Positions 26,749-35,709 of a stretch of DNA of 64,000 bases are shown here, one piece after another (within the stretch, counting starts at the first letter, position 1; each line of letters opens with the position of its first letter). The notes under the pieces are model-generated. The model saw only the letters and a program-made list of their open reading frames with translations, did no database searches and was not told where the DNA came from. The stretch lies in assembly GCA_965657335.1 (NCBI GenBank), contig CBFHOH010000018.1, forward strand, positions 32,474 through 96,473, given 5' to 3'. Position numbers and translations under genes: made by a program. The stretch comes from UBA4582 sp965657335. Its GTDB lineage: Bacteria > Pseudomonadota > Gammaproteobacteria > Pseudomonadales > Azotimanducaceae.

Positions 26749-27753
26749 ATGAAGGCAGCAGTCTTTCACGGTCCAAGGGATGTGCGTTTTGAAGAGATAG
26801 ATAGGCCCGAGTTGAGCGAGGGTGAGGTGTTGTTGCGAGTTAAAGCATGCGGTATCTGTGGCTCTGATTTGCACACCTATCGTCATGGTATGTTCCTCGA
26901 CCTTGGTAGCCCGATTGAATCTGGCAGAGTAATGGGACACGAGTTCAGCGGTGAAGTGGCGGATGTGTGTGGTGACGTCCCCGGTGTGAGTATTGGCGAC
27001 AGAGTCATAGCGGTAGGTATGGGTGGAAATGCCGAGTTCGTGAAACTGTCAGCCGAGATGTCCAAAAACATCGTGCACCTTGACGATAGTGTAAGTTTTG
27101 TTGAAGCAGCGACGACCGAGCCGTTGGCAACTTCCTTACACGCGGCGAATCTCGGTAACGCGCAGGATGGGGAAACGCATGTGGTGATGGGCGCAGGGAT
27201 TATAGGGCTAGGCATTTTACAGTGTATCAAAGCTAGATCGTCGGCGAAGGTCATTGTGGTTGACCTGTCCGACAAGCGCCTAGCCAAGGCAAAAGAGCTG
27301 GGTGCCGACATGACAATAAATGCACGAGAAGTAGATGCTGTACAAGAAATTCTCGCGCTTACAGAGTCAGAGCAACTTGGTCTTGTTGATGCGGTCGATG
27401 GAAAGGTAGATGCCGTATACGATAGCGCGGGTATGGGGAAAAACTTTAAGGGTAAAAGCGTTCTGGAACAGGCGCTGTCAATTGCGAGTGTCAATGGCAG
27501 AGTGGTTGTTGTTGCCGTGTACGAGCAGGATGTCAGCATTGACTATAATGTTGTGGTCCGAAAAGGACTGCAGCTGCTTGGGTCTTGGGCGTGGACGATG
27601 GAAGAATTTATAGAATCTTCAGAGCTGATACGGGCTGGGAAAATAGATCGAATGCCTCTCGTCAGTCATCAATTCTCATTAGAGCAAGCGAGCAATGCCT
27701 ACGAAACGCAATTGCTGGCTGACGAAGCAGTGAAGGTGGTATTTACACCCTAG
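26749..27753 (+). CDS. Zinc-binding medium-chain alcohol dehydrogenase without structural-zinc lobe
   Basis: This 334-residue protein is a medium-chain dehydrogenase/reductase. The catalytic-zinc residues are present: Cys37 in CGICGSD, His64 and Glu65 in GHEFSG, and a later Glu in TTEPLA. The NAD(P) Rossmann domain begins near GAGIIGLG. The four-cysteine lobe that normally follows GDRV is missing; the sequence runs GDRVIAVGMGGNAEFVKL with no Cys. It is thus shorter than usual sorbitol/2,3-butanediol/threonine-type relatives. It would oxidise a secondary alcohol or related substrate. A hairpin lies just upstream of its ribosome site. Its stop overlaps the stop of the convergent carotenoid oxygenase gene by four bases. 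Confidence 0.87.
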   Translation: MKAAVFHGPRDVRFEEIDRPELSEGEVLLRVKACGICGSDLHTYRHGMFLDLGSPIESGRVMGHEFSGEVADVCGDVPGVSIGDRVIAVGMGGNAEFVKLSAEMSKNIVHLDDSVSFVEAATTEPLATSLHAANLGNAQDGETHVVMGAGIIGLGILQCIKARSSAKVIVVDLSDKRLAKAKELGADMTINAREVDAVQEILALTESEQLGLVDAVDGKVDAVYDSAGMGKNFKGKSVLEQALSIASVNGRVVVVAVYEQDVSIDYNVVVRKGLQLLGSWAWTMEEFIESSELIRAGKIDRMPLVSHQFSLEQASNAYETQLLADEAVKVVFTP

Positions 27754-29216
27754 CTTTTATTGTGAGCGCTTGACCAGTAACTGTGCGTACCAACACAAAT
27801 GCGTTGGGGTAGTTCAATACTGGCCACGGGGCCTGTTTCAATGTTTTTGGCATCAAATATCTGACACTCAGAGCTATCGGTGTTCATGTTTGTTGTGTAG
27901 GTAATGACGTAACCGTCGTCCTCTTCGGCTCCGCCGGGTGAAGGTGCCATCGGACTTTCGCTGGCGAAAACTCCCTCAGGGAATTTGTACTGCTGGCGTT
28001 GTCCCGTAGTTGCATCAAGTCGAACAAGGCCATCAAAGAGAAACCATCCGGGTTTAGTCGTCATTGCCCAAGAATATTTGTACGGTTTGCCTGCGAATTT
28101 TGGATTAATCATGCCAAATTCTGATAGTGCCTCTTCTAGTGGTCCCTCGGTGACGGCGCCAGTTTTCAGATTAAAACGCCAACGATAGGCGTGTGCACCG
28201 ATCGCATTTATATCGAGTATCGTGAAAGGTTTAAGTCCATCCGGCAGGCCGTGGGTGACACTCCCTTTTTCAGGATCCTGCTTGTACCCATCGAGAACTA
28301 TTTCATCACCCTGCTCAAACGCGTTAATCCAGTGCAACACATAGGCGGGTTTTGCCTCGAACCAAATGATGTCCTCTGGTCTTCCTCGTCGAGGCACGAT
28401 GGCAAAACGACTTGGCAGTCTATGAAACCGAACAGCATAGGCACCCTGTTTTAATGCCTCGTCATCCCAGAACAATGGCAAATCGTTTAAAATCGCGAAG
28501 TTCGTTGTGAAAGCCATGTCGTGAGGCAGGCGCGGGCCGGGCAACTCAACCGGAATGTAATGAACCAGTTCCCTGTTGTTGTCGACCACGCCGTAATGCA
28601 TGTAAGGCGCCTGAGTTGAATAGTTAAAAAACAACATTTCTCCCGTCGCCTCGTCGACCTTCGTGTGTGCAGAGACTCCCCAACCCGGCGTCACATCGTT
28701 GACCCAAGCTGCTTTACCGTGGGGTTCAAGTGTCAACGGATTCATCTCATAGATATCGCCGCACTGATAAAAACTGGTTGCAGCGACGCCACCGTGTACA
28801 ACAACATCAGTGCTGGAGGAATCTTTGAGTCTGGTTCTGGCGCCGCAACCATCTCGCAATGATTTATCTGGTCGCTCTCGTAGCCCTGCCCAGAGAGGTT
28901 TGCCTTCCATATTTTCCGCTGCGAGGCCATCAGTCGCTATGAATCGATTACGATACTCACAGTGACCATTTTCAAAGGCGATTGAATGCAACATGCCGTC
29001 TCCGTCGAAAGGGTGATAGCGGCCGAGTGAATCGTGTACAGGGTTTTCCGTGTTGCGAATGTAGATACCGTTTAGATCAGAGGGGATCTCGCCTGAAACC
29101 TTCGGTTCAATGACATCATATTCCCGCATGTTGGGTTGCCATGGACCTGTTCGGTAAGGGTGGTCGTCGTCAGAGGGCAGTGTGCTTGGTGTCTCGCTCA
29201 CAAGTGTCGATTTCAT
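27750..29216 (-). CDS. Carotenoid oxygenase family protein
   Basis: This 488-residue protein is a carotenoid cleavage oxygenase. All four iron-binding histidines can be placed: His184 (SAHTKVD), His232 (PHDMAFT), His295 (LHWINAFE) and His478 (GTHSYW near the C-terminus). The family uses non-heme iron and O2 to split C=C bonds of carotenoids, apocarotenoids or stilbene-like compounds (as in lignostilbene dioxygenase). There is no signal peptide. It is a single gene, so the substrate class is unresolved. The neighbouring alcohol dehydrogenase is convergent and probably not cotranscribed. Confidence 0.92.
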   Translation of the reverse strand: MKSTLVSETPSTLPSDDDHPYRTGPWQPNMREYDVIEPKVSGEIPSDLNGIYIRNTENPVHDSLGRYHPFDGDGMLHSIAFENGHCEYRNRFIATDGLAAENMEGKPLWAGLRERPDKSLRDGCGARTRLKDSSSTDVVVHGGVAATSFYQCGDIYEMNPLTLEPHGKAAWVNDVTPGWGVSAHTKVDEATGEMLFFNYSTQAPYMHYGVVDNNRELVHYIPVELPGPRLPHDMAFTTNFAILNDLPLFWDDEALKQGAYAVRFHRLPSRFAIVPRRGRPEDIIWFEAKPAYVLHWINAFEQGDEIVLDGYKQDPEKGSVTHGLPDGLKPFTILDINAIGAHAYRWRFNLKTGAVTEGPLEEALSEFGMINPKFAGKPYKYSWAMTTKPGWFLFDGLVRLDATTGQRQQYKFPEGVFASESPMAPSPGGAEEDDGYVITYTTNMNTDSSECQIFDAKNIETGPVASIELPQRICVGTHSYWSSAHNKS

Positions 29217-29305
29217 ATGGGTCCCTGATTTTTTTCAAGATAACGTATCATTAAAAGTGTAACTGAAAGTTTGCTCGTATTGTTACTTCCATCGTGTATG
29301 AACAG

Positions 29306-29989
29306 CTAATGTCCTTGTTTTTTTGCCACCCAGATAATGTGACGCGCACCTTTTCCCTTGTGCGCGCGCACATGCTTCACCTCAACCGCGAACCCAGATT
29401 TTTTCAACAAGTTTGTGAACTTGCTCGAAGGCGAAGCTGACCACACGGCGAGTATGCCGGAGGTTTTGAGCGCTTTGCGCGCTAGTTTTATGCCATCAAC
29501 AGAGTACAAGTTATTATTCTGTGGGTGCGTCAGTCCTTCTGGACCGTTGTCTACATCGAGCATAATAGCGTCATAAGCACGAGGGTGCTGCTGAATCAAA
29601 TCCGCGACATCTGCTTCCAATATCCTGACCCGCTTGTCTTTCAGCGGGTGACCCGCGAACGCCCCAACTAACTCTCGGTTCCATTTCACGACGCCAGGAA
29701 CGAGTTCTGCAACAGTGACGCTCGCTTCACGAGGCAGAGTTGCCAGCGCAGTGGCCAGCGTGAACCCCATGCCAAGTCCGCCAATAAGCACAGCTGCCGA
29801 TTGTTTTTTTGCAAAGGGCTGGCACGCTAATTCCCCTAGCGCATCCTCGGAACCATGCGTTCGGCTGCTCATCAGATCGCCTGGCGTACTTTTAATCCTT
29901 ATCACAAATTCATGATTGCGTTTGAATAGACGTAGCTCTCCTTCGTTATTTGGAATGGCGGCAGTATCTATTAGCTCCCAGCTACTCAT
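29306..29989 (-). CDS. Spermidine synthase-like class I methyltransferase-fold protein
   Basis: The protein is 227 residues from the ATG at 29989, chosen because AGGA lies six bases upstream; a longer frame starts at 30043. The SAM/decarboxy-SAM-binding motif LIGGLGMGF and the acidic VTVAELVPGVVKWN strand are visible, as is a later LDVDNGPEGL. This matches the short spermidine-synthase-like proteins common in proteobacteria that lack the N-terminal beta domain of true SpeE. Whether it transfers aminopropyl or methyl groups is not known. It is divergent from the kinase gene at 30158. Confidence 0.78.
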   Translation of the reverse strand: MSSWELIDTAAIPNNEGELRLFKRNHEFVIRIKSTPGDLMSSRTHGSEDALGELACQPFAKKQSAAVLIGGLGMGFTLATALATLPREASVTVAELVPGVVKWNRELVGAFAGHPLKDKRVRILEADVADLIQQHPRAYDAIMLDVDNGPEGLTHPQNNNLYSVDGIKLARKALKTSGILAVWSASPSSKFTNLLKKSGFAVEVKHVRAHKGKGARHIIWVAKKQGH

Positions 29990-30077
29990 ATCAGGTCCTG
30001 TTTTAGGGCGATCATCGGTAGTGATGTCAAACGCGACAATCATCGTACAAACTCTGAGCCCGATGAGCTATAAAAAT

Positions 30078-30104
30078 ATAGCGACGGCGAGTTTGAGTCG
30101 CTAT
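30078..30104. repeat. 8-bp perfect inverted repeat in divergent gap
   Basis: ATAGCGAC (30078-30085) and GTCGCTAT (30097-30104) form a perfect dyad with an 11-base spacer, in the gap between the spermidine synthase-like gene and the kinase gene. It may be an operator or a transcript hairpin. No regulator gene lies next to it. Confidence 0.35.
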
Positions 30105-30157
30105 TTAAGCACGCAAGCCTTTGTGCGCTATGATGCTGAAACTTACAGGTTGCCTCA

Positions 30158-31114
30158 ATGTACGAGCTACAGCTAAAAAAAAGCCACGCAATTGTCACGC
30201 AGTTCGAGTCTTCTGGTCAGCAATGGGTAGAAGAATATCCATCTTTAATGGCCGATTGTGTCAGCCGTTGGGGGTTAACACTGCTAGGTACTGCATCGGC
30301 AGGGTTGCCAATTAATGTCATTCACTATGCTAAAACTCGCGAGGGGCAACCCGTCGTGCTAAAGGTTGGTTTTCCTCATCCGGAGCAAAAAACAGAGCTG
30401 CTCACTTTGCGTTGTTACGGGGGCCGTTACGCCGTGCGTGTTGTCGACTGGGACGAAAAATCCGGTGCTTTACTGATGGAGCGAATATGCCCGGGTAAGA
30501 ACCTAAGAGAACACGATTTTCGAGCGAAAAGAAATGAGCTGACGCGTTCACAGATAGGCAGCGAGTTGATCGATAAGTTACCCAGACCTGCGAAAGCCAT
30601 CGAAGGTCTGCCCACATGGGATGCATGGTTGAGTAGGGCTTTCGATCAATGCAGAGACGAAAAGAACGATAATGATGAGTTCCTCTGTTTGATTGATTTG
30701 GCAGAGTCTTTGTACTTGGAGATAAAAATGATGCATCCAGAAACATTCCTTTTGCACGGTGATTTGCACCACGAGAACATGTTGCATGATGAGGTAGCCG
30801 GTTGGATCGCGATTGATCCTAAAGGGGTTATCGGGCCAAAGATAATGGAGTGTGGCAGGTTTATCCAGAATTTTATCGAAGATGAGATTGCTGATGCTGG
30901 CGCATTGATCGATGTATCTAACAAGGAAATAATGTCGGTATTGGATGAGAGACTAGAGACGTTTCATCATGTCACTGGATATGACCGAGTACATTTAGCA
31001 ATGGTGACTTTTGTTGATCAGATGTTGAGTAACTGTTGGTGTGTTAACGCTGGGCAGGTTGTAAGTCTGCGAAAAGCTAGACTGATAAAAGACTTTCTAG
31101 TCGCGTCTGATTGA
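30158..31114 (+). CDS. Aminoglycoside/hydroxyurea phosphotransferase-family kinase (APH(6)-like)
   Basis: This 318-residue protein fits the APH_6_hur family (streptomycin 6-kinases and hydroxyurea kinases). The ATP-binding Lys is in LKVGFP (Lys69). The catalytic loop is HGDLHHEN (His200, Asp202, Asn207), and the metal-binding Asp is in AIDPKG (Asp220). Length and the early LPINVIHYAKTREG strand pattern match the family. Known members phosphorylate streptomycin or related aminocyclitols in the cytoplasm. In an environmental chromosome the native substrate may be another small molecule. The gene stands alone without mobile elements nearby. Resistance is therefore only a possibility. Confidence 0.85.
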   Translation: MYELQLKKSHAIVTQFESSGQQWVEEYPSLMADCVSRWGLTLLGTASAGLPINVIHYAKTREGQPVVLKVGFPHPEQKTELLTLRCYGGRYAVRVVDWDEKSGALLMERICPGKNLREHDFRAKRNELTRSQIGSELIDKLPRPAKAIEGLPTWDAWLSRAFDQCRDEKNDNDEFLCLIDLAESLYLEIKMMHPETFLLHGDLHHENMLHDEVAGWIAIDPKGVIGPKIMECGRFIQNFIEDEIADAGALIDVSNKEIMSVLDERLETFHHVTGYDRVHLAMVTFVDQMLSNCWCVNAGQVVSLRKARLIKDFLVASD

Positions 31115-31131
31115 GTTCTGTTTGCCCGGCG

Positions 31132-32385
31132 CTAGGTGACTTTGGCACGCCTTACTTGAGGCTGAGTAATGATGATGAGAGTCACTAGCATGAGCGTTGT
31201 GAAAGCTAACAAAGGAAACAATACAGGAAGAGTTAACCATTGACCGAGTAGTGCGACGGGCATCGTCATGAGCTGGGCAAAAGCCATGTTCATTTGGAAT
31301 ATGCTCATGATTCGCCCCCTGAATTCATTAGGCACTAAGTGTTGGATCAGTATCGTGCTAGAAACCATGGTGGTCGTCATGCCTATGCCTAATCCAAGAT
31401 TGCCGATGATGGCATTGATTGGCGTATGATCGGAAACGAAAACAACAAAAGAAAACGAAAATATCAGTGCGCCAACGACCAGCATCACTCCACGCTGCTT
31501 CACTGATGCAAATTTAGTCATTAGCATTGCAGCGATGAGCGACCCAACTCCCCAAAACATCACGACATACCCCATGTCAGCGATTTCAACGCCAACAACT
31601 GTTGTGACCCAGGTGGGCCCAAGACTCGCTGTGGCCGGGTAACCGAAGCTCATCATCGCGACGATTAAAATGATTACCCAGAGAATGACAGTGTGACCTT
31701 TTGCGTACTGTAAACCCATTTTTACATCGTTAAAGGCTTCACCAAGACCATACCTTTGGCTAGCTTTTAATATTTGTTCTTCATGCGGCGCATATGACAT
31801 CAGCGTGATACAGATGATGGAAAGAATCAGGCCTGCAATGCTGAACAAATAAGCGCCGCCAAAACCAAGCCCGTCTATGAGCACGCCGGTGAATAGCATC
31901 GCAAGGGGCATGGCTATTTGCCCTGCGACTTGATTGAGTGACATGCCGGCGGGGGTTAATTCTGGTCCTAGCACATCTGGCAATATAGCGAGGCGCGTCG
32001 GACCATCAATACTTTGCAGTCCCGAACTCAGGAAGGTCAGTAGAAAGAAAACGGTAAACCCAATGCTGTCGCCAACGCTGTACAACATCAACAAGGCTAT
32101 ACCTGCTGTGGTGATGACCTGTAGCGATAGAATCGCCAGTAAGATGTTTTTTCGGTTGTATCGATCTGCGAGAGCGCCCCCGTAAAGCCCGAAAGTCAGC
32201 GCGCCTATGCCTCGACTGGTCGCGATGAATGCCACGAGAATGAGCCAGATTTCAGGCGGTGCGTAGTGCTGCACCCAAAGAATTTGCGTGATGAATTGTA
32301 ATGGCATCAACATCTGACCGATAGCAAATCCCAATAACAGGTATCGGAAATCACGATTGATCAGCGGGGCGAGTGAGCCTGACAA
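31132..32385 (-). CDS. MFS transporter (MFS_3/enterobactin-exporter-like)
   Basis: This 417-residue membrane protein has about twelve helices and the early MFS loop motif GALADRYNRKNI. It resembles the MFS_3 group (EntS-like drug or siderophore exporters), beginning with a soluble APLINRDFRYLLLG stretch. The only reasonable start is a TTG at 32385; AAGGAA lies about eleven bases upstream, so the start is not certain. It is convergent with the kinase gene (17 bases apart) and precedes nothing in the same direction. The cargo is unknown. Confidence 0.85.
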   Translation of the reverse strand: MSGSLAPLINRDFRYLLLGFAIGQMLMPLQFITQILWVQHYAPPEIWLILVAFIATSRGIGALTFGLYGGALADRYNRKNILLAILSLQVITTAGIALLMLYSVGDSIGFTVFFLLTFLSSGLQSIDGPTRLAILPDVLGPELTPAGMSLNQVAGQIAMPLAMLFTGVLIDGLGFGGAYLFSIAGLILSIICITLMSYAPHEEQILKASQRYGLGEAFNDVKMGLQYAKGHTVILWVIILIVAMMSFGYPATASLGPTWVTTVVGVEIADMGYVVMFWGVGSLIAAMLMTKFASVKQRGVMLVVGALIFSFSFVVFVSDHTPINAIIGNLGLGIGMTTTMVSSTILIQHLVPNEFRGRIMSIFQMNMAFAQLMTMPVALLGQWLTLPVLFPLLAFTTLMLVTLIIITQPQVRRAKVT

Positions 32386-32418
32386 TTTATTAGTGTTCCT
32401 TGCGACCTAAACAGTTTG

Positions 32419-33516
32419 TTAGCGAAGAAAGCCAGATTGATTTTTTAGGCTTTCGATGGTGTCTCTGACCAACTCATTCATAATATCTGCGACCGGTTTT
32501 ACCTCATTAAAGTATCCAATGCTCTGGCCTGCACCGGAGTGAATGAGTGGCTCAATGTCGTGTTCTTCAATCGCCCCCAGCAGATCTCCTACCAGTACAT
32601 CCTGATAGGGCATTTTCAGTGGGGCAGGGGCATCCTCGGCTTCCCATGCCTGACTCCATCCTGTGCGGACCTGACGAAAGGTTTTGCCGGACTCAGATCG
32701 GGTAATTACCGTGTCACCACTACCCGCTGCCATCAGTTTTTCGGTGTTTACTGGGTGCATATGTCCTTGGTGTTCTTGCGATAGTAACCAGGCCGTCCCC
32801 ATCCAGACACCCTGTGCCCCCATCGCAAGTGCCGCCGCAATATGTCGGCCGGTTGCAACGCCACCGGCAACCAGCACCGGTGTATCACCTGCTGCATCGA
32901 CGATCTGCGGCACCAGAGAATAGGTTCCGATAGGCCCTGTGTGTGCGCCAGCGTCATAACCCTGAGCGACCAATATTTCGACGCCAGCGTCGATTGCCCT
33001 TTGTACATGGTGAGGGCTGCCGATGAGCGCGAGTGTCGTTTTGCCCCTTTCCTTTGCAGCTTGCATGACATGCGCCGGAGCACCGATGCCGCAGGCAAAC
33101 ATGTCGACCGATGAATCCAGCACGGCTTGTATTTGCTCTTCCTCTATTTCTGTTGATCTAATAAAGCGTGTGCGCATGCCCGGTTGGGTGGCGGCGGGTA
33201 CTTGAAACCTGTCGATCAGCTTGTCCACGAAAGCTTTGTGCTCTGCCGGTATTTCAGCCTCAATGGCTTCTCGAGAGTTGTGTTCGGGCATACCCGGCGG
33301 TAGCACCAGGTCAACGCCGAAGGCTTTGTCCCCAACTAATTTTCTGATTGCCGCGAGCTCTTCTTTAATTTCATGGGGAAACCGCCGGGTGGCGCCGTAA
33401 ACACCGTATCCGCCGGCATTAGTGATAGCCGCGACAGCCTGCACATCGTGGGCGAAACCAAAAACCGGATGTTCAATGCCGAGCCGCTCACAGATAGGGC
33501 TCCAGAGTTTTGTCAT
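32419..33516 (-). CDS. Nitronate monooxygenase (2-nitropropane dioxygenase family)
   Basis: This 365-residue FMN TIM-barrel protein starts with an LGIEHPVFGFAHD segment and contains AQGYDAGAHTG, then VLVAGGVATGRHIAAALAMGAQGVWMG, the conserved FMN-phosphate region. These match nitronate monooxygenases, which oxidise alkyl nitronates in the cytoplasm. Many family members are unassigned FMN oxidoreductases, so the substrate is unsure. AGGAT lies seven bases before the ATG. It starts 33 bases upstream of the MFS gene and is in the same direction, so the two may share a transcript. Confidence 0.88.
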   Translation of the reverse strand: MTKLWSPICERLGIEHPVFGFAHDVQAVAAITNAGGYGVYGATRRFPHEIKEELAAIRKLVGDKAFGVDLVLPPGMPEHNSREAIEAEIPAEHKAFVDKLIDRFQVPAATQPGMRTRFIRSTEIEEEQIQAVLDSSVDMFACGIGAPAHVMQAAKERGKTTLALIGSPHHVQRAIDAGVEILVAQGYDAGAHTGPIGTYSLVPQIVDAAGDTPVLVAGGVATGRHIAAALAMGAQGVWMGTAWLLSQEHQGHMHPVNTEKLMAAGSGDTVITRSESGKTFRQVRTGWSQAWEAEDAPAPLKMPYQDVLVGDLLGAIEEHDIEPLIHSGAGQSIGYFNEVKPVADIMNELVRDTIESLKNQSGFLR

Positions 33517-33658
33517 GGTAATATCCTGATCTCAGAAGAGTAGGTAAGATATATGGGGTCAGCGTAAAGTGCCAGAGTAATATTGCGGCTGACACCGAGC
33601 GTTGGCTCGAGCGATCGTAAACGAAAATTTAACGGCTAGTGAATTAGAGTGCGAGAAT

Positions 33659-34537
33659 ATGTGTGATGAAGATACGGTGATTGAAAGTGCTGACTATTTG
33701 GCTCGAAAAGCAAAAATGGGTCGGAGAGCATTCAACAAGATGGCGGCCGGCGCCGCGGCAATGCTAATGCTGCCTCCTGTTACCCATGCGCTTGAGGTAG
33801 TTGGTAGTGATGTCATGGTAGAGACGCCAGACGGTTTGTCCGATTGCTACTTTGTGCATCCAGCCAAGGGAACGCATCCCGGCGTCATTATTTGGCCCGA
33901 TATACTCGGATTACGACCGGCATTCAGGTTAATGGGGGAAAGATTGGCTAAATCTGGCTACTCCGTGTTGGTTGTTAATCCCTATTATCGAAGCGCAAGA
34001 TCACCTGTCATTGAATCTGGGGCAAGTTTTCAGGATGCCGAAACAAGAAACACGGTGATGCCTTATTATCGTGCACTGTCTGCTGAAACGAATGTCACCG
34101 ATGCACGAGCTTACGTGTCATATCTAGATGCACAGAGATCAGTTGATCTTAAGCGCAAAATCGGGACAACGGGCTATTGCATGGGAGGTCCAATGGTGAT
34201 GCGTACTGCGGCTGCGGTACCCGAACGGATTGGGGCAGGAGGATCTTTTCACGGTGGCGGGCTCGTAACTAACGACGCATCTAGTCCGCACCTGCTAATC
34301 AAAGACATGAAAGCCGACTTGCTCATCGCCGTTGCTGCGAACGATGATGAGAGAGCGCCGAACGATAAAGAAGTTCTGCGTAAGACTTTTGCTGACCATG
34401 GATTGAAAGCGGAAATTGAAGTTTATGAAGGCGCAATGCACGGCTGGTGTCCCCCGGACTCCCGGGTTTACGACGAAAAACAAGCGGAGCGAGCTTGGAG
34501 CCGATTGCTGCACACTTTTGAGCGTGCGCTAGGGTAG
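33659..34537 (+). CDS. Dienelactone hydrolase-family protein with Tat-like N-terminus
   Basis: The frame is open from a TTG at 33602, but I prefer the ATG at 33659 (292 residues). The N-terminus has GRRAFNKMAAGAAAML, a twin-arginine motif (RRxFxK) followed by a hydrophobic stretch and a THALE cleavage-like end, so export by Tat is likely. The hydrolase domain carries GYCMGG (Cys nucleophile), an Asp in AANDDERAP and a His in GAMHGWCPP. Those are the dienelactone hydrolase triad residues. The enzyme would open a lactone or ester outside the cytoplasm. It is divergent from the nitronate monooxygenase and convergent with the methyltransferase. Confidence 0.82.
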   Translation: MCDEDTVIESADYLARKAKMGRRAFNKMAAGAAAMLMLPPVTHALEVVGSDVMVETPDGLSDCYFVHPAKGTHPGVIIWPDILGLRPAFRLMGERLAKSGYSVLVVNPYYRSARSPVIESGASFQDAETRNTVMPYYRALSAETNVTDARAYVSYLDAQRSVDLKRKIGTTGYCMGGPMVMRTAAAVPERIGAGGSFHGGGLVTNDASSPHLLIKDMKADLLIAVAANDDERAPNDKEVLRKTFADHGLKAEIEVYEGAMHGWCPPDSRVYDEKQAERAWSRLLHTFERALG

Positions 34538-34566
34538 CCTTCCGCTGGTTTACAGCTTGTGCCAGA

Positions 34567-35637
34567 TCAGGGGCGGACTTCATAGTAGAGGTTGGCAGCT
34601 TCACCAAAGTCATGCTCGCTGAATCGCGTGAAGCCCGCCTCTGCTGTCATTTCTTTTGCCACCTGAGGATTGAAGCCTAAGGTACCTAATCCAGCGCCGC
34701 CGGGCTCTGACAGCGCAGACGACATACAGGCTGAGATCGAAAAGCCGTAGAACATTGCGAGCAATGGATTTTCCATGTTCTTCTCAAAATCTGCGTGACT
34801 CCGAATATCCTTAATCAGCCAAGTGCCGTCTGGTTTTAGGCTGCCGCGCACGGCACGAATAACATCCATTGGCCGTGTCATGTCATGGATGCAGTCAAAG
34901 CTGAGCATGAAGTCGTAGGTAGGCTCAGCCGGTAAGCTTTCACCACCCGCGACGAATCCTTTTACATTGGTCAAACCAAGTGTTTTGCATCGATCGTTAA
35001 GGTTTGCGATGGCATGGGAATTAGGATCGAACCCGTGGAACTCGGTGTTAGGAAAAGTGGCTGCCATTGTGGTCAGGGTGAGTCCTCCACCGCAGCCGAC
35101 GTCTGCAACCAATGCGCCATTTTCAAGTTTCTCTTTTACGCCCTCGAGTGCAGGAATAATCTGTGGCACCAGTGCTTCTCTTACCCAAGGTGCGAGCATT
35201 CTCTCAGTTCGGTGGGCAGCATTAGAGCCAAGCTGTTCGTAGCTAAGGCCAATGCCTGTCGTGAAGGCTTCCGCCAAACTATCAATGGTCTCAGGTGGCA
35301 CCCCGCCGGTAAATGCGCCCGCAGCGAAGTGAGTACCGGTCTCTTCAGTCGCAAGCAAAAGCGCACCTTCCTGCGTGAGCTCGAAGAGATCTGGTTTGTG
35401 ATATTCAAGAAGCTGTGCTGCCGCCTGTCCCCTAAGCCACTCGAGTAACCAACGTTCTTGATAGCCGGTTTTATCTGCGAGCTGCGCTGCGCTTAGCAAG
35501 CCCTCTCCAGACATGGCTTTATAGAGGCCAAGCCGGTCGCCGAGATGAATCATGAGTGAGACCATCTCGCCTTGTTTGTAGCTCCACACTTTAAAGGAGA
35601 GACTACGTAGTTTTCTGTCATCAACTTCTGTGTTCAT
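34567..35637 (-). CDS. SAM-dependent methyltransferase with N-terminal winged-helix domain
   Basis: This 356-residue protein has an N-terminal region of about 110 residues that resembles the winged-helix dimerisation domain of small-molecule methyltransferases (GLYKAMSGEGLLSAAQLADKTG). A class I methyltransferase domain follows, with the SAM motif VADVGCGGG near residue 175 and the acidic FHGFDPNS strand. The type is similar to mycobacterial Rv2258c-like proteins. The substrate is unknown. It is a single gene, 72 bases after the CoA-transferase gene in the same direction, so weak cotranscription is possible. Confidence 0.83.
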   Translation of the reverse strand: MNTEVDDRKLRSLSFKVWSYKQGEMVSLMIHLGDRLGLYKAMSGEGLLSAAQLADKTGYQERWLLEWLRGQAAAQLLEYHKPDLFELTQEGALLLATEETGTHFAAGAFTGGVPPETIDSLAEAFTTGIGLSYEQLGSNAAHRTERMLAPWVREALVPQIIPALEGVKEKLENGALVADVGCGGGLTLTTMAATFPNTEFHGFDPNSHAIANLNDRCKTLGLTNVKGFVAGGESLPAEPTYDFMLSFDCIHDMTRPMDVIRAVRGSLKPDGTWLIKDIRSHADFEKNMENPLLAMFYGFSISACMSSALSEPGGAGLGTLGFNPQVAKEMTAEAGFTRFSEHDFGEAANLYYEVRP

Positions 35638-35709
35638 TAGCAGGTCCTTGATCGATTTGATTGTGGAGTTTTAAAACTAAAGTTACAGAGTACATGCGGC
35701 GATGATAGT

